A stretch of 64,000 bases of DNA from CALSMU01 sp965230225 (lineage in GTDB: Bacteria > Bacteroidota > Bacteroidia > Flavobacteriales_D > Parvicellaceae), in NCBI GenBank assembly GCA_965230225.1, contig CBDDKM010000010.1, positions 310,001 to 374,000 of the forward strand, in the 5' to 3' direction. A model generated the notes under the pieces. The model made no database searches and had not been told where the DNA came from. It saw nothing but the letters and a program-made list of their open reading frames with translations. The translations under genes and the position numbers were made by a program. Positions 61,004-64,000 of this stretch are shown in pieces; positions within the stretch are counted from its first letter, which is position 1, and every line of letters starts with the position of its first letter.

Positions 61004-61561
61004 ATGAAAAAAGTCACCTTCATTATTGCCTTCCTTGCTACACTTACTTCTTTTGCTCAGGAACCCGTAAGCAAATACAATAATGGGGTTGATATTAAAC
61101 CCTGTATTGCTCCGTTTACTTTCGACTTTAACTTGAATGATCTGTACTGGTCCATTTCAGGAGGAATTGAAGATGTGGGCTACCAATGGGGAGCGAGAGT
61201 TAATTTCGAGTTCAGGCCATTTTATAAAAAGGTACAGGTTAGAGAGTCTGGTACACTAACCCGTCAATACCGAGAAAAACGATTTTTCTTTTCCATTGAT
61301 TTAGACAAGCGTTTTGGTCATTTTGAGCTATGGGGAGCTCATGCACAAGTGTTTGCGGGAGTAAAGTCAGGAATTCTTACGGGCAACTACCGAGGAACCA
61401 GAGATGATTTAGATGCTTCGTTTGCCTTTGCTCCTATGGGAGGATTGAGCTTTAATTTTGATGATAATGTTTTTATAAAATTGGGATTGATCCACTTTAG
61501 AGATAAACTGGTGAATGTACCCGATGGAAGAATAACAGCAGGTGTTTATTTTGTACTATGA
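61004..61561 (+). CDS. Exported protein, probably beta-barrel-like
   Basis: Protein of 185 residues from the ATG at 61004 (an ATG at 60998 is also in frame). Signal ends LTSFAQE. Strands such as WGARVNFEFRPFYKKVQVRE and VFIKLGLIHFRDKLVNVPDG, ending AGVYFVL, suggest a small outer-membrane barrel. No family known. Overlaps the next gene by 4 bases, so both are coupled. Confidence 0.62.
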   Translation: MKKVTFIIAFLATLTSFAQEPVSKYNNGVDIKPCIAPFTFDFNLNDLYWSISGGIEDVGYQWGARVNFEFRPFYKKVQVRESGTLTRQYREKRFFFSIDLDKRFGHFELWGAHAQVFAGVKSGILTGNYRGTRDDLDASFAFAPMGGLSFNFDDNVFIKLGLIHFRDKLVNVPDGRITAGVYFVL

Positions 61562-61968
61562 TGAGAATCGTTTGGGGCATATTATTTTTAGTTGTATTAA
61601 CCGGATGGAGCTGCTCTAACGCTACCTCTGATGATTGTGATCCTGATGCTTTTTGTGACACTGTACCTTACGATTATGGAGTGGTAGAACTTAAGGTTTC
61701 CGGTAACGCTACTACTGGTGTACCAATAGTAATCTATAGAGGGTATGTTGAAGATCAGGATACCGTTCTGATTGATACCGTTTGGGCAGCATCTATTGAA
61801 TATTACCTGGACATCGATGAACGATACGCTGCCGAAGCATTTTATCAGGTCGGAAATCAAACCATTATTACGTTGGATGGGAAAAAATTGAATCAGGATT
61901 CATACTACAATTGTGATGAGAAATGCTATGATGAAGCTAAAATCTCATTGGATCTTAAAAAATTGTAA
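61558..61968 (+). CDS. Small lipoprotein of unknown function
   Basis: Protein of 136 residues; ATG at 61558 or the adjacent ATG at 61561. Lipobox TGWSC, then an Asp/Cys-rich N terminus (SDDCDPDAFCDTV) and a beta-rich domain like a small carboxypeptidase-regulatory or transthyretin-like fold (VVELKVSGNATTGVPIVIYR). A C-terminal Cys pair (NCDEKCYDE) follows. Coupled to the preceding gene. Function unknown. Confidence 0.6.
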   Translation: MMRIVWGILFLVVLTGWSCSNATSDDCDPDAFCDTVPYDYGVVELKVSGNATTGVPIVIYRGYVEDQDTVLIDTVWAASIEYYLDIDERYAAEAFYQVGNQTIITLDGKKLNQDSYYNCDEKCYDEAKISLDLKKL

Positions 61969-61987
61969 TCGGTTTGACAGAAACCAA

Positions 61988-61995
61988 TAACTTTG
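61988..61995 (+). promoter_or_regulatory. Predicted -7 element of the LpxL-like gene
   Basis: TAACTTTG matches TAnnTTTG, 19 bases before the ATG at 62015. A good -33 element is not seen. Confidence 0.4.
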
Positions 61996-62014
61996 CCTCC
62001 GCTTAAATTTATTT

Positions 62015-62887
62015 ATGGGAAGCAGAATATTATACTACCTGGTAATCTTACCAATTTCTATCATGCCTTATCCGCTGCTATACTTGCACTCGGATTTTGC
62101 CTTTTTAATGATCTATCATGTGGTAGGATACCGTAAAAAGGTGGTATTAAAAAACATTCAGAATTCCTTTCCAGAAAAATCTCCTGAAGAGCACAAGAAA
62201 ATTATGCGAAAGTTTTATCGCCACTTTTGTGATCTTATTCTAGAAAGTTTAAAAGGGTTTACCATTTCAAAAAAACAACTGGACAAACGATTCAAATTGA
62301 GAAACCCAGAAGTTTCTGATGCCTTTTTTGAAAAAGGTCAAAATTTGGTAATGGTGGGAGGTCACTATAACAACTGGGAAATTTTGGCACTTGGAATTGG
62401 TTATCAAATGAAGCACCTTCCAATTGGAATTTACAAACCACTGCACAACAAGTACTTTGACGAAAAAATGAAAAAAACTCGTCAGAGGTTTGGTTTAAAA
62501 TTGTGCCCTATGAAAGAGACTAAAGCTCATTTCATGGGAGATCATGGTAAACCTAACGGAATCATCTTTGCCATAGATCAAACTCCTTCTAACACAAAAA
62601 AATGCCATTGGATGGAGTTCTTAAATCAGGATACACCAGTGTTTTTTGGGGCTGAAAAGTATGCCAGAGAATTTGATCGACCTGTTATATTCTGCACCAT
62701 TCATAAGGTAAAAAGAGGACACTACGAAGCCGAATTGGAAGTCATTACTGACACTCCAAATGAATTGCCTCATGGAGCGATTACAGAAATGAATACCCAA
62801 AGATTGGAAAAAGACATTATTGAAAAGCCTGAATATTGGTTGTGGTCCCACAGAAGATGGAAACACAAAAGACCGGAAGGAATTTGA
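62015..62887 (+). CDS. Lipid A biosynthesis acyltransferase (LpxL/HtrB family)
   Basis: Membrane-associated acyltransferase of 290 residues. N-terminal hydrophobic helix, then VVLKNIQNSFPEKSPEEHKK, the catalytic motif GGHYNNWEILALG (H-x4-E), IGIYKPLHNKYFDEKMKKTR, FAIDQTPSNTKKCHWMEFL, VFFGAEKYAREFDRPVIFC and the terminal WLWSHRRWKHKRP. This is the LpxL/LpxM fold, which adds secondary acyl chains to lipid A or related lipids. In Bacteroidota the number of acyl chains varies, so the exact acceptor is open. Transcribed alone, own predicted promoter. Confidence 0.92.
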   Translation: MGSRILYYLVILPISIMPYPLLYLHSDFAFLMIYHVVGYRKKVVLKNIQNSFPEKSPEEHKKIMRKFYRHFCDLILESLKGFTISKKQLDKRFKLRNPEVSDAFFEKGQNLVMVGGHYNNWEILALGIGYQMKHLPIGIYKPLHNKYFDEKMKKTRQRFGLKLCPMKETKAHFMGDHGKPNGIIFAIDQTPSNTKKCHWMEFLNQDTPVFFGAEKYAREFDRPVIFCTIHKVKRGHYEAELEVITDTPNELPHGAITEMNTQRLEKDIIEKPEYWLWSHRRWKHKRPEGI

Positions 62888-62985
62888 TGTTTACTTAGTG
62901 AAAAAACCTGTTCCCTTTTCCAACCTTTTCATTTACTAAGCGACATTTATGTAAAAGTTACTGTTTCAGTACCTTACTTAAAAGT

Positions 62986-64000
62986 ATGCTTATGAAAAAC
63001 CTTGTTCTCTTAATTTCGATCCCCCTCTTACTAATTGGTTGTGCAGGTGAAGAAACCGCAAAACCGGAAGATAAAACAGACACACCTGCTCTGGATTCCA
63101 GGGAAGATGCTCCCACCATAGAACTGGTATTTTGCTTGGATGCCACTGGGAGCATGAGCGGATTGATCCACACCGCTAAAGAGAAAATTTGGGACATTGT
63201 TACCTCCCTGGCTCAATCATCCCCCTCTCCTAACATTAAGCTTGGAATGATTTTTTACCGAGACAAAGGAGATCTATTTGTCACCAAAACTTATCCTTTA
63301 ACACTCGATATTGACAGTATTTACACAGAACTTTTGGCCATCGATGCCGATGGGGGTGGAGATAGTCCTGAGAGTGTTAACCAGGCATTGTACGAAGCAG
63401 TTGAACAAATGAACTGGTCGAAAGATGAAAATGTATACCAAACCATATTTCTTGTTGGAGATTGCCCTCCACACATGGATTACGACGAAGTTCAATACCC
63501 TGAATCATGCAAAAAAGCAAGCGAAAAAGGAATTATCATTAACACCATAAAACTAGGGCTACAATGCCATGAGGCCATCGATCATTTTAAAGCCATGGCA
63601 GAATGTTCTAATGGAGAATATCAACAATTAGGACAAGATGCGGGAGATCAAATCATAGCTACCCCTTACGACGATAGTGTAAACCACTACTCTTATCAGA
63701 TTGATGGCTCCAAAATGTATTATGGTAGCTACGAAGAACAGGAAACCATGTACACTAGAAAAGGTAAAACCATGCAATTGTACATGGATGCATCAGAAAT
63801 TTCTAACTCATCGAGGGCTGCTTATAACACAACCGAAGCGGGTAAAGCCAATTGGTTTGGAGACAATGAACTGGTACAGGACATTATCGAAGAAAAGGTA
63901 AGTTTAGATACACTATCGAAAGAACAATTACCAGCAGAGATGAAAGAACTTACTTCTGAAGAACAAAAACAATATGTGCAGGAAGAAAAGGAAAAACGCG
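62986..64000 (+). CDS. VWA-domain lipoprotein, partial
   Basis: Exported protein cut by the window end; about 338 residues visible. Start at the ATG at 62986 or the in-frame ATG at 62992. Lipobox LLIGC, a Glu/Asp-rich linker, then a von Willebrand factor A domain (about 45-230): ELVFCLDATGSMSGLIHTAK with the MIDAS-type D-A-T-G-S-M-S, MIFYRDKGD, DADGGGDSPESVNQAL and TIFLVGDCPPHMDY. After the domain come VNHYSYQIDGS and a helical tail (LTSEEQKQYVQEEKEKR). The protein likely binds a metal-dependent ligand at the envelope. Full length unknown. Confidence 0.85.
   Translation, partial: MLMKNLVLLISIPLLLIGCAGEETAKPEDKTDTPALDSREDAPTIELVFCLDATGSMSGLIHTAKEKIWDIVTSLAQSSPSPNIKLGMIFYRDKGDLFVTKTYPLTLDIDSIYTELLAIDADGGGDSPESVNQALYEAVEQMNWSKDENVYQTIFLVGDCPPHMDYDEVQYPESCKKASEKGIIINTIKLGLQCHEAIDHFKAMAECSNGEYQQLGQDAGDQIIATPYDDSVNHYSYQIDGSKMYYGSYEEQETMYTRKGKTMQLYMDASEISNSSRAAYNTTEAGKANWFGDNELVQDIIEEKVSLDTLSKEQLPAEMKELTSEEQKQYVQEEKEKR

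Noticed and set aside
62882..62960. Inverted repeat CTTAGTGAAAA...ACTAAG as terminator or operator
   Set aside because: The arms need a bulge and there is no T run; too weak to call.

Overview
The window is an AT-rich chromosomal segment from a member of the Bacteroidota, most likely Flavobacteriales (a Crocinitomicaceae- or Cryomorphaceae-like marine lineage is my guess, not shown). The evidence is secreted proteins with type IX secretion (T9SS) sorting tails, a PorP/SprF protein, a TonB-dependent receptor plus DUF4249 pair, a propeller-SpoIIE hybrid regulator, an RprXY-like two-component pair, and many promoters of the Bacteroidota type (TTG, about 20 bases, TAnnTTTG). The gene density is that of an ordinary chromosome. 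I see no rRNA, tRNA, CRISPR array, prophage or insertion sequence.

Layout. 1-3100 is a metal-uptake block: a cut-off TonB receptor, a divergent DtxR/MntR-type regulator with a DtxR-like box between them, a ZIP transporter and a lone FeoA. 3154-12363 holds a NarL-type regulator, two T9SS cargo proteins and a 1142-residue MORN-repeat protein. 12414-15869 has a GreA-like protein, a thiolase and two tandem TerB/J-domain co-chaperones. 15936-19875 is an acidic secreted protein divergent from a histidine kinase/response regulator pair, with four helically phased direct repeats between them. 20468-24322 has murF, a repeat-filled intergenic region, a beta-barrel protein, a 53-residue membrane protein, ybaB and an N-acetylglucosamine-kinase-like gene. 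24327-31871 has DUF4249, a TonB receptor, a predicted short RNA or attenuated leader, an OmpA/PD40 protein and a helical-repeat protein.

32057-37276 has a PlsC acyltransferase fused to a degraded adenylating domain, an AraC regulator, DUF2804 and aldehyde dehydrogenase genes, and a short pseudogene fragment of DUF2804. 38051-41267 is a PspA envelope-stress cluster with a YbjN/chaperone-fold protein and a GIDE (MULAN-like) membrane protein. 41441-43988 has threonylcarbamoyl-AMP synthase, CCA-adding enzyme and a pRiA4b ORF-3-like protein. Composite intergenic repeats recur at 44100-45312. 45744-51580 is a TetR-headed operon for an envelope export system (LolA-like protein, two FtsX permeases, ATPase, outer-membrane barrel) with two operators over its promoter. 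51774-56704 has a T9SS cargo protein and a propeller-SpoIIE phosphatase. 56699-58814 is trpE-trpG preceded by a Trp-rich leader peptide and a terminator, which is a transcription attenuator. The end holds PorP/SprF with a type B T9SS cargo, small envelope proteins, an LpxL-like acyltransferase and a cut-off VWA lipoprotein.

The strongest non-gene signals are the trp attenuator (58694-58827), the TetR operator pair (51596-51650), the DtxR-like box (1323-1338), the phased repeats (17442-17480), the promoter-terminator unit at 27827-27965, the DUF2804 remnant (33880-33957) and the inverted composite repeats (21759-22080 against 44100-44290). All functional statements come from reading the sequence; no database search was run.
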